From contig BGZK01001025.1 of assembly GCA_005406025.1 (NCBI GenBank), forward strand, positions 161,977 through 225,976: a stretch of DNA of 64,000 bases. The letters are read 5' to 3'. A program made the position numbers and the translations under genes. The notes beneath the pieces are model-generated. The model worked only from the letters and a program-made list of their open reading frames with translations. It had not been told where the DNA came from and searched no databases. Every line of letters starts with the position of its first letter. Position 1 is the stretch's first letter. Positions 35,084 through 46,999 of the stretch are shown here, in pieces. The stretch is from Eumeta japonica. Lineage: Eukaryota > Arthropoda > Insecta > Lepidoptera > Psychidae.

Positions 35084-36901
35084 TTTTTGTACTACTGACC
35101 TACTCTCATTTCTTTTCTTATGGTACATAAGATTGAATTTTTGTTTTCTTATTGTTTGATTATTATTAGAATTTAAGAAGAAAATAGCTTTTTTAATAAC
35201 GTTATTCTGAAAAGTTGAATTATTTATATATAAGTGATCTCATGTCGAAGAAGACAAAAATTTTGACAAAAGGTTATGGTTCCTTACAATAAAAGTCGAT
35301 TATTCCTACTCTAAATATGTTTATTTCTTACCTATTCAATTGTTTTAAAGTCTTTCTTCGTCAATTTTATTATTAATTGCTGACAAGGTGGCCCCCCACA
35401 TGTATGGGTTTGAGAGACCCTATGTCCAGGCTAGTGTTACGAAAAAGAAATATACATACTTAAAGGTTAAGTTTAAAAATGAGACTGATGCTGATGTAAG
35501 ACTTTAATGCCTGTGATTTAAATGGATACATTAATAACATCATAATGATCTATATTTCATAATGTTACAATTGACACCAACTGAATGAAGCGAAAATTGA
35601 GTCACCAGTATATGTCACGAATTCTACATTGAAACATCCGTTTCATAATCATCACTTTCATCATTTCATTACAACTTTTTTCTATTCCACTTTACTCAGT
35701 AAAGTAAGTTATGCACATGATCAATATGAATGCAAAGTAAAAATTTATTTTAATCAAAGGCGAGAAATGAGTCACCAATGTATGTCACGAATTCTACATC
35801 GAAACATTCATTTCGTAATCATCATTTTTGTCAATTCGTCACAATTTTTCCTATTCCACTTTACTCAGAAGATAATTTATGCATATGATCAATGTGAATG
35901 CATAATTGATGTTTAGGAAGAAAAGTCAAAAAGTAATTTAGTCAATGGCAACAATTGAGTCACCAGTGTATGTCACGAATTCTGCATCGAAACATCCGTT
36001 TCGTAATCATCATTTTTGTCAATTCGTCACAATTTTTTCCTATTCCGCTTTAGTCAGTAAGATAATTTATGCACATGATCAATGTGAATGCAAAGTGAAA
36101 ATTTATTTTAATCAAAGGCGAGAATTGAGTCACCAGTGTATGTCACGAATTCTACATCGAAACATCCATTTCGTAATCATCATTTTTGTCAATTCGTCAC
36201 AATTTTTTCCTATTCCACTTTACTCAGAAGATAATTTATGCATATGATCAATGTGAATGAATAATTGATGTTTAGGAAGAAAAGTCAAAAAGTAATTTAG
36301 TCAATGGCAACAATTGAGTCACCAGTGTATGTCACGAATTCTGCATCGAAACATCCGTTTCGTAATCATCATTTTTGTCAATTCGTCACAATTTTTTCCT
36401 ATTCCGCTTTAGTCAGTAAGATAATTTATGCACATGATCAATGTGAATGCAAAGTGAAAATTTATTTTAATCAAAGGCGAGAATTGAGTCACCAGTGTAT
36501 GTCACGAATTCTACATCGAAACATTCATTTCGTAATCATCATTTTTGTCAATTCGTCACAATTTTTCCTATTCCACTTTACTCAGAAGATAATTTATGCA
36601 TATGATCAATGTGAATGCATAATTGATGTTTAGGAAGAAAAGTCAAAAAGTAATTTAGTCAATGGCAACAATTGAGTCACCAGTGTATGTCACGAATTCT
36701 GCATCGAAACATCCGTTTCGTAATCATCATTTTTGTCAATTCGTCACAATTTTTTCCTATTCCGCTTTAGTCAGTAAGATAATTTATGCACATGATCAAT
36801 GTGAATGCAAAGTGAAAATTTATTTTAATCAAAGGCGAGAATTGAGTCACCAGTGTATGTCACGAATTCTACATCGAAACATCCGTTTCGTAATCATCAT
36901 T

Positions 36902-37204
36902 GGTTGCGCCGTAATTTTGGTTGGTGTTTTGTGTTGCAATGATGACACATATTGCATCCTGGTTGTAATTATTGCCTACAACTTTTCCATATTGCGCCTC
37001 CCTACCCTCTCATCTGTTAGTACCAATCCGCCCGCAAATCGCAACGGACTACTCGAACTCCGCGCCCGCACCGCAACATATAATAAAACGCGTAGAAGAC
37101 CAGCGGTGGCCACTCGAAGGAAATTGAAGTACTACAGGTGAGTCCTCTCTATCCTTTTGGTGTGTCATTATTGTGAAAAAACCAACCAGCGCAATTCGCC
37201 GCAC
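36902..37204 (+). repeat. satellite-embedded cassette, copy 1
   Basis: About 303 bp unrelated to the satellite, flanked by CATCATT on both sides (36895-36901 and 37205-37211). That heptamer occurs once at the same place in uninterrupted monomers, as a target duplication would give. The cassette is GC-richer, starting GGTTGCGCCGTAATTTTGG. It contains TATAATAAAACGCG and a consensus 5' splice site, CTACAG|GTGAGT, near 37138. Confidence 0.85.
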
Positions 37205-38417
37205 CATCATTTTCGTCATTTTATTACAATTTTTTTCTACTCCGCTTTACATAGTAGGTAAATTATGCACATGATCAATGTGAATGCATAATTGATATTT
37301 AGAAACAAAGTAAAAAATTAATTTAGTCAAAGACACGAATTGAGTCACCAATGTATGTCACTAATTCTACATCAGAAACATCCGTTTCATAATCGTCACT
37401 TTCATCATTTCATTACAACTTATTCCTATTCCACTTTACTCAGTAAGGTAAGTTATGCATGATCAATATGAATGCAAAGTAAAACTTATTTTAATCAAAA
37501 GCTAGAATTGAGTCACCAGTGTATGTCACGAATTCTACATCAGAAACATCCGTTTCGTAATCATCATTTTTGTCATTTCATTACAATTTTTTCTACTCCG
37601 CTTTACTCAGTAAAGTAAATTATGCACATGATCAATGTGAATGCAAAGTAATAAAATACTTTAATCAAAGGCAAGAATTGAGTCATCAATGTATGTCAGG
37701 AATTTTACATTGAAACGTCCGTTTTATAATCATCACTTTCATCATTTCATTACAACTTTTTCCCATTCCACTTTACTCATTAAGGTAAGTTATGCACATG
37801 ATCAATATGAATGCAAAGTAAAAACTTATTTTAATCAAAAGCTAGAATTGAGTCACCAGTGTATGTCACGAATTCTACATCGAAACATCCGTTTCGTAAT
37901 CATCATTTTTGTCATTTCATTACAATTTTTTTCTACTCCGCTTTACTCAGTAAAGTAAATTATGCACATGATCAATGTGAATGCAAAGTAATAAAATACT
38001 TTAATCAAAGGCAAGAATTGAGTCATCAATGTATGTCAGGAATTCTACATTGAAACATTCGTTTTATAATCATCACTTTCATCATTTCATTACAACTTTT
38101 TCCCATTCCACTTTACTCATTAAGGTAAGTTATGCACATGATCAATATGAATGCAAAGTAAAAATTTATTTTAATCAAAGGCGAGAATTGAGTCATCAAT
38201 GTATGTCACGAATTCTACATTGAAACATCCGTTTTATAATCATCACTTTCATCATTTCATTACAACTTTTTCCCATTCCACTTTACTCATTAAGGTAAGT
38301 TATGCACATGATCAATATGAATGCAAAGTAAAAATTTATTTTAATCAAAGGCGAGAATTGATTCACCAGTGTATGTCACGAATTCTACATCGAAACATCC
38401 GTTTCGTAATCATCATT

Positions 38418-38721
38418 GGTTGTGCCGTAATTTTGGTTGGTGTTTTGTGTTGCAATGATGACACATATTGCATCCTGGTTGTAATCATTGCCTACAACTT
38501 TTCCATATCGCGCCTCCCTACCCTCTCATCTGTTAGTACCAATCCGCCCGCAAATCGCAACGGACTACTCGAACTCCGCGCCCGCACCGCAACATATAAT
38601 AAAACGCGTAGAAGACCAGTGGTGGCCACTCGAAGTTGAGGTACTACAGGTGAGTCCTCTCTTTTCTATCCTTTGAGTGTGTCATTATTGTGAAAAACCC
38701 AACTAGCGCAATTCGCCGCAC
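38418..38721 (+). repeat. satellite-embedded cassette, copy 2
   Basis: Near-identical to copy 1, in the same orientation and at the same position within the monomer, with CATCATT on both sides. A short deletion lies just before CTACAG|GTGAGT, and the splice-site sequence itself is unchanged. Confidence 0.85.
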
Positions 38722-39428
38722 CATCATTTTTGTCATTTTATTACAATTTTTTTCTACTCCGCTTTACATAGTAAGGTAAATTATGCACATGATCAATGTG
38801 AATGCATAATTGATATTTAGAAAACAAAGTAAAAAATTAATTTAGTCAAAGACACGAATTGAGTCACCAATGTATGTCACTAATTCTACATCGAAACATC
38901 CGTTTCATAATCGTCACTTTCATCATTTCATTACAACTTTTTCCTATTCCACTTTACTCAGTAAGGTAAGTTATGCACATGATTAATATGAATGCAAAGT
39001 AATAAAATACTTTAATCAAAGGCAAGAATTGAGTCACCAGTGTATGTCACGAATTCTACATCGAAACATCCGTTTCGTAATCATCATTTTTGTCATTTAA
39101 TTACAATTTTTTTCTACTCCGCTTTACTCAGTAAAGTAAATTATGCACATGATCAATGTGAATGCAAAGTAATAAAATACTTTAATCAAAGGCAAGAATT
39201 GAGTCATCAATGTATGTCACGAATTCTACATTGAAACATCCGTTTTATAACCATCACTTTCATCATTTCATTACAACTTTTTCCCATTCCACTTTACTCA
39301 TTAAGGTAAGTTATGCACATGATCAATATGAATGCAAAGTAAAAATTTATTTTAATCAAAGGCGAGAATTGATTCACCAGTGTATGTCACGAATTCTACA
39401 TCGAAACATCCGTTTCGTAATCATCATT

Positions 39429-39741
39429 GGTTGCGCCGTAATTTTGGTTGGTGTTTTGTGTTGCAATGATAACACATATTGCATCCTGGTTGTAATCATT
39501 GCCTACAACTTTTCCATATCGCGCCTACCTACCCTCTCATCTGTTAGTACCAATCCGCCCGCAAATCGCAACGGACTACTCGAACTCCGCGCCCGCACCG
39601 CAACATATAATAAAACGCGTAGAAGACCAGTGGTGGCCACTCGAAGGAAATTGAAGTACTACAGGTGAGTCCTCTCTGTTTTCTATCCTTTTGAGTGTGT
39701 CATTATTGTGAAAAAAACCCAACTAGCGCAATTCGCCGCAC
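39429..39741 (+). repeat. satellite-embedded cassette, copy 3
   Basis: Third copy with the same flanks. It differs from copy 2 by small indels. Copies 2 and 3 are 1011 bp apart, and the satellite between them matches elsewhere, so the cassette spread with the array as a higher-order unit. Confidence 0.85.
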
Positions 39742-41889
39742 CATCATTTTCGTCATTTTATTACAATTTTTTTCTACTCCGCTTTACATAGTAAGGTAAA
39801 TTATGCACATGATCAATGTGAATGCATAATTGATATTTAGAAAACAAAGTAAAAAATTAATTTAGTCAAAGACACGAATTGAGTCACCAATGTATGTCAC
39901 TAATTCTACATCGAAACATCCGTTTCATAATCGTCACTTTCATCATTTCATTACAACTTTTTCCTATTCCACTTTACTCAGTAAGGTAAGTTATGCACAT
40001 GATCAATATGAATGCAAAGTAAAAACTTATTTTAATCAAAAGCTAGAATTGAGTCACCAGTGTATGTCACGAATTCTACATCGAAACATCCGTTTCGTAA
40101 TCATAATTTTGTCATTTCATTACAATTTTTTTCTACTCCGCTTTACTCAGTAAAGTAAATTATGCACATGATCAATATGAATGCAAAGTAATAAAATACT
40201 TTAATCAAAGGCAAGAATTGAGTCATCAATGTATGTCAGGAATTTTACATTGAAACATCCGTTTTATAATCATCACTTTCATCATTTCATTACAACTTTT
40301 TCCCATTCCACTTTACTCATTAAGGTAAATTATGCACATGATCAATATGAATGCAAAGTAAAAATTTATTTTAATCAAAGGCGAGAATTGAGTCATCAAT
40401 GTATGTCACGAATTCTACATTGAAACATTCGTTTTATAACCATCACTTTCATCATTTCATTACAACTTTTTCCCATTCCACTTTACTCATTAAGGTAAGT
40501 TATGCACATGATCAATATGAATGCAAAGTAAAAATTTATTTTAATCAAAGGCGAGAATTGAGTCATCAATGTATGTCACGAATTCTACATTGAAACATCC
40601 GTTTTATAATCATCACTTTCATCATTTCATTACAACTTTTTCCCATTCCACTTTACTCATTAAGGTAAGTTATGCACATGATCAATATGAATGCAAAGTA
40701 AAAATTTATTTTAATCAAAGGCGAGAATTGAGTCATCAATGTATGTCACGAATTCTACATTGAAACATCCGTTTTATAATCATCACTTTCATCATTTCAT
40801 TACAACTTTTTCCCATTCCACTTTACTCATTAAGGTAAGTTATGCACATGATCAATATGAATGCAAAGTAAAAATTTATTTTAATCAAAGGCGAGAATTG
40901 AGTCATCAATGTGTCACGAATTCTACATTGAAACATTCGTTTTATAATCATCACTTTCATCATTTCATTACAACTTTTTCCCATTCCACTTGACTCATTA
41001 AGGTAAGTTATGCACATGATCAATATGAATGCAAAGTAAAAATTTATTTTAATCAAAGGCGAGAATTGAGTCATCAATGTATGTCACGAATTCTACATTG
41101 AAACATCCGTTTTATAATCATCACTTTCATCATTTCATTACAACTTTTTCCCATTCCACTTTACTCATTAAGGTAAGTTATGCACATGATCAATATGAAT
41201 GCAAAGTAAAAATTTATTTTAATCAAAGGCGAGAATTGAGTCATCAATGTATGTCACGAATTCTACATTGAAACATTCGTTTTATAATCATCACTTTCAT
41301 CATTTCATTACAACTTTTTCCCATTCCACTTGACTCATTAAGGTAAGTTATGCACATGATCAATATGAATGCAAAGTAAAAATTTATTTTAATCAAAGGC
41401 GAGAATTGAGTCACCAATGTATGTCACGAATTCTACATTGAAACATCCGTTTCGAAATCATCATTTTTGTCATTTCATTACAATTTTTTTCTATTCCATT
41501 TTACTCAGTAAGGTAAATTATGCACATGATCAATATGAATGCAAAGTAAAAACTTATTTTAATCAAAAGCTAGAATTGAGTCACCAGTGTATGTCACGAA
41601 TTCTACATCGAAACATCCGTTTCGTAATCATCATTTTTGTCATTTCATTACAACTTTTTCCTATTCCACTTTACTCAGTAAGGTAAGTTATGCACATGAT
41701 CAATATGAATGCAAAGTAAAAATTTATTTTAATCAAAGGCGAGAATTGAGTCACCAATGTAAGTCACGAATTCTACATCGAAACATCCATTTCGTAATCA
41801 TCATCTTTGTCAATTCGTCGCAATTTTTTCCTATTCCACTTTACTCAGAAGAAAATTTATGCATATGATCAATGAGAATGCTAAGGAAA

Positions 41890-42560
41890 ACTATTTTAAG
41901 GAAAACTATGCAAACTATTTTGAGATGATATGGAAGAAAAATTAAAGAAGTTCTATTTTTATTGGTCTTCTTCCAGAATTATTGATTGAAGTTTAGATAG
42001 ACAGATGGAAATTGAGGAACCGGATTATTACAGTCTGGAAGCAATCAATACAAACACAAATAAAAAAACAGTAAATTAAATGACACTAGCAGAAAAAAAA
42101 GAAAAACGAAAAATAAACTATCGACAGGTTTTTTTATCAATGTCGTCAATAAAGTCCAAGCACAAATCGTAATTAATGTCTTTGTAACCTATATACCAAA
42201 AAGAATGTAATCACTACCGTAACATACCATCGAATTTATAAAATTACACAGGCCAACTGTGAAAAAACTTTTTCAACAACAGTAGCTAATTTTGTATAAT
42301 TTGGTGTGCCGATTCCGGAAAAACACACAAAAAATTAGTATCATCCACCAACCCTTCACATTTCAATATTTAATAAAAATAAATTTCTTTGAACAAAATT
42401 TATAGCAAATATTTATAACCGTTTGAATATTTTTGTGTTGGCAATTATTCTAGTATTGTAAGGTTGGCAATAAATAATGTCGAATATGATCAGGTTGGTA
42501 GTTTTGATAAATTACACAGTTGCTTTTATTAACAGTTGAATATGAATAAACAAGTTTGTA
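41890..42560. other. AT-rich flank of the satellite
   Basis: The last monomer degenerates at about 41880 (GAATGCTAAGGAAAAC). I see no gene or known repeat up to the Harbinger relic. Confidence 0.5.
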
Positions 42561-42876
42561 AAAATTCTCCTAAAGCCGGGTTCTGACGTGTCGATTTTTG
42601 TCGTTAAACTTCTGCTAATCAATTATTTCAACGATAAAACTTGAGCTAGTTCCGTTCACACGCTCGAATACAAATTGAAATCAATCCGTTATTTTAAGAT
42701 GGTGACGTGTGAGGTTGTACGTGTTTGTGTTTCTCAGCTGCCCGATATTTTATTCAACGAATTAAAAATTATTCTCCAAAAAGAAAAATCTAGAAAAAAA
42801 CGTACTGTTTGGATAAGAAATTGGCTATCCAGAAGACATAAGCTAGGAGGCATCAAATAATTTATTGAAAGAATTA

Positions 42877-42914
42877 GAATTAAATGTAGCTTTCATGATA
42901 GCTACATTTAATTC
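42877..42914. repeat. 15-bp perfect inverted repeat, 8-nt loop
   Basis: GAATTAAATGTAGCT (42877-42891) and AGCTACATTTAATTC (42900-42914) pair exactly. The duplication lies inside the Harbinger relic. Confidence 0.85.
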
Positions 42915-43177
42915 CTTCCATTACTTCCGAATGATAAATCCGAATGAGAATGAGAATTCCGAAATTACTTTCGAATGATAAAAGAAAAATTTGACGACCT
43001 TATTTCACAGGTTAATACAAATTATAAAAACTTGGATACTATAAATGCGTATGGCACTTTCTATTGAAATAAAGTTACAAATAACATTAAGTTATTTAAG
43101 CAACAGGAGATTCATTGAGTTGTCTCGCTTATATCTACAGAGTACCAAAAAATACTACATCCAATTTCATAGAAAAA

Positions 43178-44356
43178 CGCTTGCCTGCAACATGCATTAA
43201 CATGCAGCATGCAACCCACCGATGACCCTCGAATCTACCTCTCCACTACAAATCTCTATCCAAATGATTGAATATTGATTCCAGAGGATTGACAGATATT
43301 GAACACCTAAGCAAAAGTTATTTATTTTCATAATTATCTAATTCCGCTGACTGTTAAATTGTGAATTCTACGTACGTTTCATGCCAACAAGGCACATCCT
43401 CAGGAAATTGCCGACAGTCATAATTTTCTCCGAAATTGTACCAAAATATGTCAAATTTCGGAAAAAATTTCAAGATTACTAAAAAAACATAATATTTATA
43501 CGGCCTTTAAAACAAATAATAATTTAAAAACTTTATGTAACAATAAAGATAAATTACACAATAATAAAAAATCTAGAATTTATAAATTAACTTGTGATGA
43601 CTGTAAATCAATATATATAGGACAAACCGGACGTTGCTTTGAAAAAAGATACAAAGAACATATTTCGGCCTTTAGATATAATAAATCAGACAGATCCCAT
43701 TTTGCTAAACATCTATTAGAAACCGGTCATAAGCTTAATAATGATCACAAATTCGATGTCTTGCATGTGTGTAAGAAGGGGTTACGTTTTGATGTTTTGG
43801 AATCCTTCAAAATTTTATAACATAAAGATAATAATAATATGCTCAACGACCAAATTGACGTTTATAAATCGCCATTATTGGACGCTTGCCTGTAACCATT
43901 TGGGTAATGTTGGTGATGGTTAGTCTGTGACATTTGACAAGCATGTCTATCGGTGGTGGTCTGTGGCTGCCTTAAAAATGTTTTCGTCGCTCTTTGACCA
44001 TTTCATGACAGCGGCCTGCCTAACGAGGTTGTGTTGGTTGTTTTAACGCTCCTTGCACCCTGGTGGATGTGACTGTCGGCAATTTCCTGAGGATGTGCCT
44101 TGTTGGGATGAAACGTACGTAGAATTCACAATTTAACAGTTAGCGGAATTAGATAATTATAAAAATAAATAACACTTGCTTATGTGTTCGATATCTGTCA
44201 ATCCTCTGGAATCAATATTCAATCATTTGGATAGAGATTCGTAGTGGAGAGGCAGATTCGAGGGTCAGCGGTGGGTTGCATGCTGCATATTAATGCATGT
44301 TGCAGGCAAGCGTCTACTATGGATTTCCGCGAATTAACACCTCACACAATACAATA
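43178..44356 (+). mobile_element. Penelope-like element, truncated, with inverted terminal repeats
   Basis: The coding remnant (GIY-YIG end) is flanked by a ~250-bp repeat in opposite orientations. The left copy (43178-43425) starts CGCTTGCCTGCAACATGC and the right copy (about 44070-44356) ends GCATGTTGCAGGCAAGCG then AATTAACACCTCACAC. Twelve bases, TTCATAGAAAAA, are repeated at 43166-43177 and 44357-44368, consistent with a target site duplication. Penelope-like elements are retroelements with terminal repeats that may be direct or inverted. The reverse transcriptase part is absent, so this is a short 5'-truncated copy. Confidence 0.8.
43520..43895 (+). pseudogene. Penelope-like GIY-YIG endonuclease domain, copy 1
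   Basis: The GIY-YIG endonuclease domain ends the Penelope-type polymerase and is thought to nick target DNA. The frame reads RIYKLTCDDCKSIYIGQTGR, giving the IY...YIG pair with the Cys motif CDDC, then RCFEKRYKEHI, then RSHFAKHLLETGHKL and FDVLHVCKKGLRFDVLESFK. It ends YKSPLLDACL and TAA at 43893-43895. The catalytic Arg (RYKEH) and the Tyr of YIG are kept. One in-frame TAA after FKIL interrupts it where copy 2 has a Lys codon. Confidence 0.85.
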
Positions 44357-44589
44357 TTCATAGAAAAAGTCTTAGAAGAAATTTACACTAGTATTTATTT
44401 AAAGAATGTTTTATGTTATTTTAGAGTCGTACAGTAGCAAAAAAATGCATACATATCAAATAAAAACAATTTCATTGATTGAGGGTTGAATAAAAATCCC
44501 AATGTGATGCCTATCACCCGACATTCCCCCTCGACCCGACCTGTAGTAATTAAACTCGTAATCGGCGAAATTGTTTTTAAATATTTGTT

Positions 44590-46110
44590 TGTCCTTTGAT
44601 AAAACATTGATACAGAGAACAGCCGTATCATTTACGAAGACAAACAAATATTTATCTAAAAAATTTCCAGGTTCATCAGAGTCATCTGCATCTAATAGTA
44701 GCGAAACTGATGGTAGTGAACCGGATACTGTTGATGATATTGGAGGACAGGAAGCCCGCTCCAACCAAGCGGCAACAATTTAAACATTTGCAATGCCTTG
44801 TATTTATTTTTTCTAAAGAGATAAACTAGGTTATACTGGGTTATAAAATGGTAAGCGAAGGTGAACTACTAACTTTTTTTGCTAATAAATGAACTTCAGA
44901 ACAGGAAATTGTATTAGTCTACAGTATCGGATGGCCCATACCCACTACCTAACTTTTGAAAGAGATTTGGCACAAGTAGACGGCGTTTTGGAATTATTTC
45001 AGGTTTTTTTTTTGTTTTTCACAAGAACCGAATAATATTGACAAGTGGCATAATGTTTTATCAGCATGCATAACAGTCAGTGGGTTCATACAATTTCCCC
45101 AGGTTATAAAATGACTGCAGACGAGTCAATATTTTCATGGTATGGCCATGGTTCACATTTTAAAATTGGTATGCCAGCTGTAATTAAAATAAAAAGAAAA
45201 CCCAATGTTGCGAGATGAAAACGATTTGTGATGAACATGATAGTATTTCTAATATTATACTCGGTGTAGACAGTAACGAAGGGCAAGAACATATGTCGTC
45301 AAAAAAACTGACTCGTGAGCTTGGAGTGAGTACTGCGACCACCCTGTGTCTTATAGAACCGTGCAATAGTATAGAACGATTAATATTGGTGATTCCTGGT
45401 TTGTATCAGTTAAGACAGCAATCAAACTATTTAAAGTTGGTTTATACTTTACTGGCATGGTAAAAACGGCATATGATCTTTTTTCTATTAAGACGCTGGC
45501 TGAAAAATGTCCACCGCAAAAAGGTTCGTCAGTATCCGTAACTGCTGAATTGAAAACAGGACCTCTTCTGACTGTCGGATGGAGAGATAAAATAATCCAT
45601 AAGATAATTAGTGCATGTGGTACAACTATATCCGACAAGCTTGTACACCTGCACGAAAAAGGCGGTATGATGAAAATTACAGTTCAGTTTTCAAAAATGT
45701 CCCAAGATCACAAGTTTTTCAACAATATTTTGAAGGTTCGCCGGCTATAGATGTCCATAACCATATCCATCAAAATGGTTTAGCTTAAGAAAAAGTTTGG
45801 GAAACACAGAATTGGAAACGTAGAGTATATGCATCAATGTTAGGTATCATAGAAGCCAACACTTTTCTCACATGTAACTAGTTCGTGAAACAAGAAAGGG
45901 ACCAAATTTCTCATCGTGACATTTTAACACGGACTTGTTGTGCAATTAACGGCAGAACACCACGAATGCCAAAAAATTTAAAATATTCCGTCACTAAATG
46001 AAAATGTTGTCGTTGATGGTAGTCATATCTTAGAGCTATCATCAAAATATGATGAAAGACAGAAAGCGCAAAGAAGATGCGTAGTATGCTCCAGAGTACA
46101 TAATAAATAT
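44590..46110 (+). pseudogene. second piggyBac-type transposase relic
   Basis: A transposase of another DDE_Tnp_1_7 lineage than 33331-35083. An acidic segment (SSESSASNSSETDGSEPD, about 44680-44725) may be its N-terminus. The core reads MTADESIFSWYGHGSHFKIG (about 45111-45170), KTICDEHDSISNIILGVDSN, then IGDSWFVSVKTAIKLF (about 45385) and LYFTGMVKTAYDLFS. After that come LTVGWRDKIIHKIISACGTT, AIDVHNHIHQNGLA (about 45743) and YASMLGIIEANTFL. Catalytic Asps are present at 45120-45122 (ADES), 45391-45393 (GDSW) and 45750-45752 (IDVHN). Frameshifts and stops elsewhere kill it. The C-terminal Cys segment (QRRCVVCSRVHN) is cut at 46111 by the foldback repeat, and similar Cys-containing sequence (LRCVLCSPQT) appears after it near 46920. 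Confidence 0.75.
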
Positions 46111-46905
46111 AGTTAAAAAAAAAAAACTAAAAAACACGCTTTTAAAGTATATTAAACTAAAAAAAAGCGTGGGTTGCTCTCCACACGAAAAATGTGGCAC
46201 AAAGCGCCCCACGCTTTTTCCACAATAATACTAGTATTTTTCGTCATTGTTCATTATTCTTTTGAGTTCATATTAAGGATTATTTTTCACTTTTTAGTTT
46301 AATATACTTTAAAAGCGTGTTTTTTAGTTTTTTTAAACTATATTTATTTTTCACTTTTTAGTTCGGTTGATTGGTAAAAATTTGTAATTTTTAACAATAC
46401 AACAATAGTTGAATTATTAATAATGCTTATTACTGTTACTAAATTCTATTACAAAACAGTAATAGAATTTAGTAACAGTAATAAGCCACTTGTTTTCACG
46501 CAGACGATACGTGACGAAATTATTCGATCCTGGCGATCCTGATCAGGATAAGAGGATAAACTATCAAATTATTGTATTGTAATTACTTCTTGATAAGTAT
46601 ACAAAGTTTAAAATCAATCTGACTTCTTAAAATTGGTGAAAATTAAGCTCAAAAATTCCATTACATACATAGATACATACATACAACCTAAGATTATATT
46701 AATCCTGGGGGTCCTAATAAGGATAATGGGAAACTGTTATCAAATTATTGTATTGTCATCGGTCCTTGAGATATATGCAAAGTTTCAAGTTGATCAGACT
46801 TCTAGAAACCGGTGAAAATTAAGCTCAAAGATTCCGTTACATAGTTACATACATACATACAAACATACAAACATACAGCCCAAGCTTATAAAAGCGTGCT
46901 AAAAA
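46111..46905 (+). mobile_element. foldback-type interspersed repeat, copy B
   Basis: Homologous to 17551-18576. The 5' hairpin pairs CTAAAAAACACGCTTTTAAA (about 46124) with TTTAAAAGCGTGTTTTTTAG (about 46308). The 3' end TATAAAAGCGTGCTAAAAAA repeats the core in inverted orientation. The CCTGGCGATCCTGATCAGGA segment is present twice in tandem here (about 46528 and 46704), each followed by ACATACATACA. The insertion lies in the 3' coding part of a piggyBac-type relic. Confidence 0.6.
46425..46486. repeat. perfect 28-bp inverted repeat with 6-nt loop
   Basis: Arms 46425-46452 and 46459-46486 are exact reverse complements around AAAACA (arm begins GCTTATTACTGTTACTAAAT). It is absent from the homologous region of the other foldback copy, so it arose after that insertion. 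Confidence 0.92.
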
Positions 46906-46999
46906 ACAACGTCTTAGATGTGTTCTATGTTCGCCTCAAACAGATCGCAATTGTTTTCCACACCACGTACAACATGGCGTACCTGAGTAACTTCTATTT

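Larger units (their letters stand above)
32450..35430 (+). mobile_element. piggyBac-like transposon, near full length
   Basis: TTAA at 32450-32453 precedes the left end CCTTGTGGACAAGGGGTCTC (from 32454). The right end at 35406-35430 reads GGGTTTGAGAGACCCTATGT then CCAGG. Its reverse complement CCTGGACATAGGGTCTCTCA aligns with the left end. TTAA is the piggyBac target, but the right-hand TTAA is not intact. An inverted internal copy of the end (GAGTCTGTGAGACT...TGTCCAC) lies at 32631-32655. Total length of about 3 kb is normal for an autonomous element. Confidence 0.7.
35594..41885 (+). repeat. ~170-bp tandem satellite array, about 31 monomers
   Basis: Monomers are recognised by GTATGTCACGAATTCTACAT, then GAAACATCCGTTT, CATTTCATTACAA, GTTATGCACATGATCAAT and TTTAATCAAAGGCGAGAATT. 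The period is 170 bp in the right part (starts near 40390, 40560, 40730). On the left (35945, 36304, 36662) the period is about 358 bp because a 171-bp and a ~187-bp variant alternate. Three copies of a ~305-bp unrelated cassette interrupt the array. Open frames of 64-159 residues run through many monomers, but they only reflect repetition of one sequence and I do not treat them as genes. Confidence 0.95.
42574..44420 (+). pseudogene. PIF/Harbinger transposase relic, split by a Penelope-like insertion
   Basis: The N-terminal part of a HARBI1-like nuclease is readable in broken frames. KKRTVWIRNWLSRRHKLGG (about 42795-42855) matches the family pattern WVRPWL.RR...G. SFHYFRMINP (about 42915) matches the FRNFLRM.P motif. 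LQITLSYLSNRRFIELSRLY (about 43075-43135) matches LRYLATGDSF. After the insertion 43178-44356 the frame resumes as IFIEKVLEEIYTS (about 44357-44395). The DDE core is missing. A PIF-like start, CTAAAGCCGGGTTCTGACG at about 42571, could be the terminus but is unproven. Confidence 0.55.

Noticed and set aside
40823..41077. 84-residue minus-strand frame in the satellite
   Set aside because: Antisense shadow of two satellite monomers.
35629..41868. Series of 64-159-residue open frames in the satellite, all with similar proteins
   Set aside because: They are one 170-bp sequence read repeatedly. Frames shift between monomers and both strands are open in places. Nothing suggests translation.
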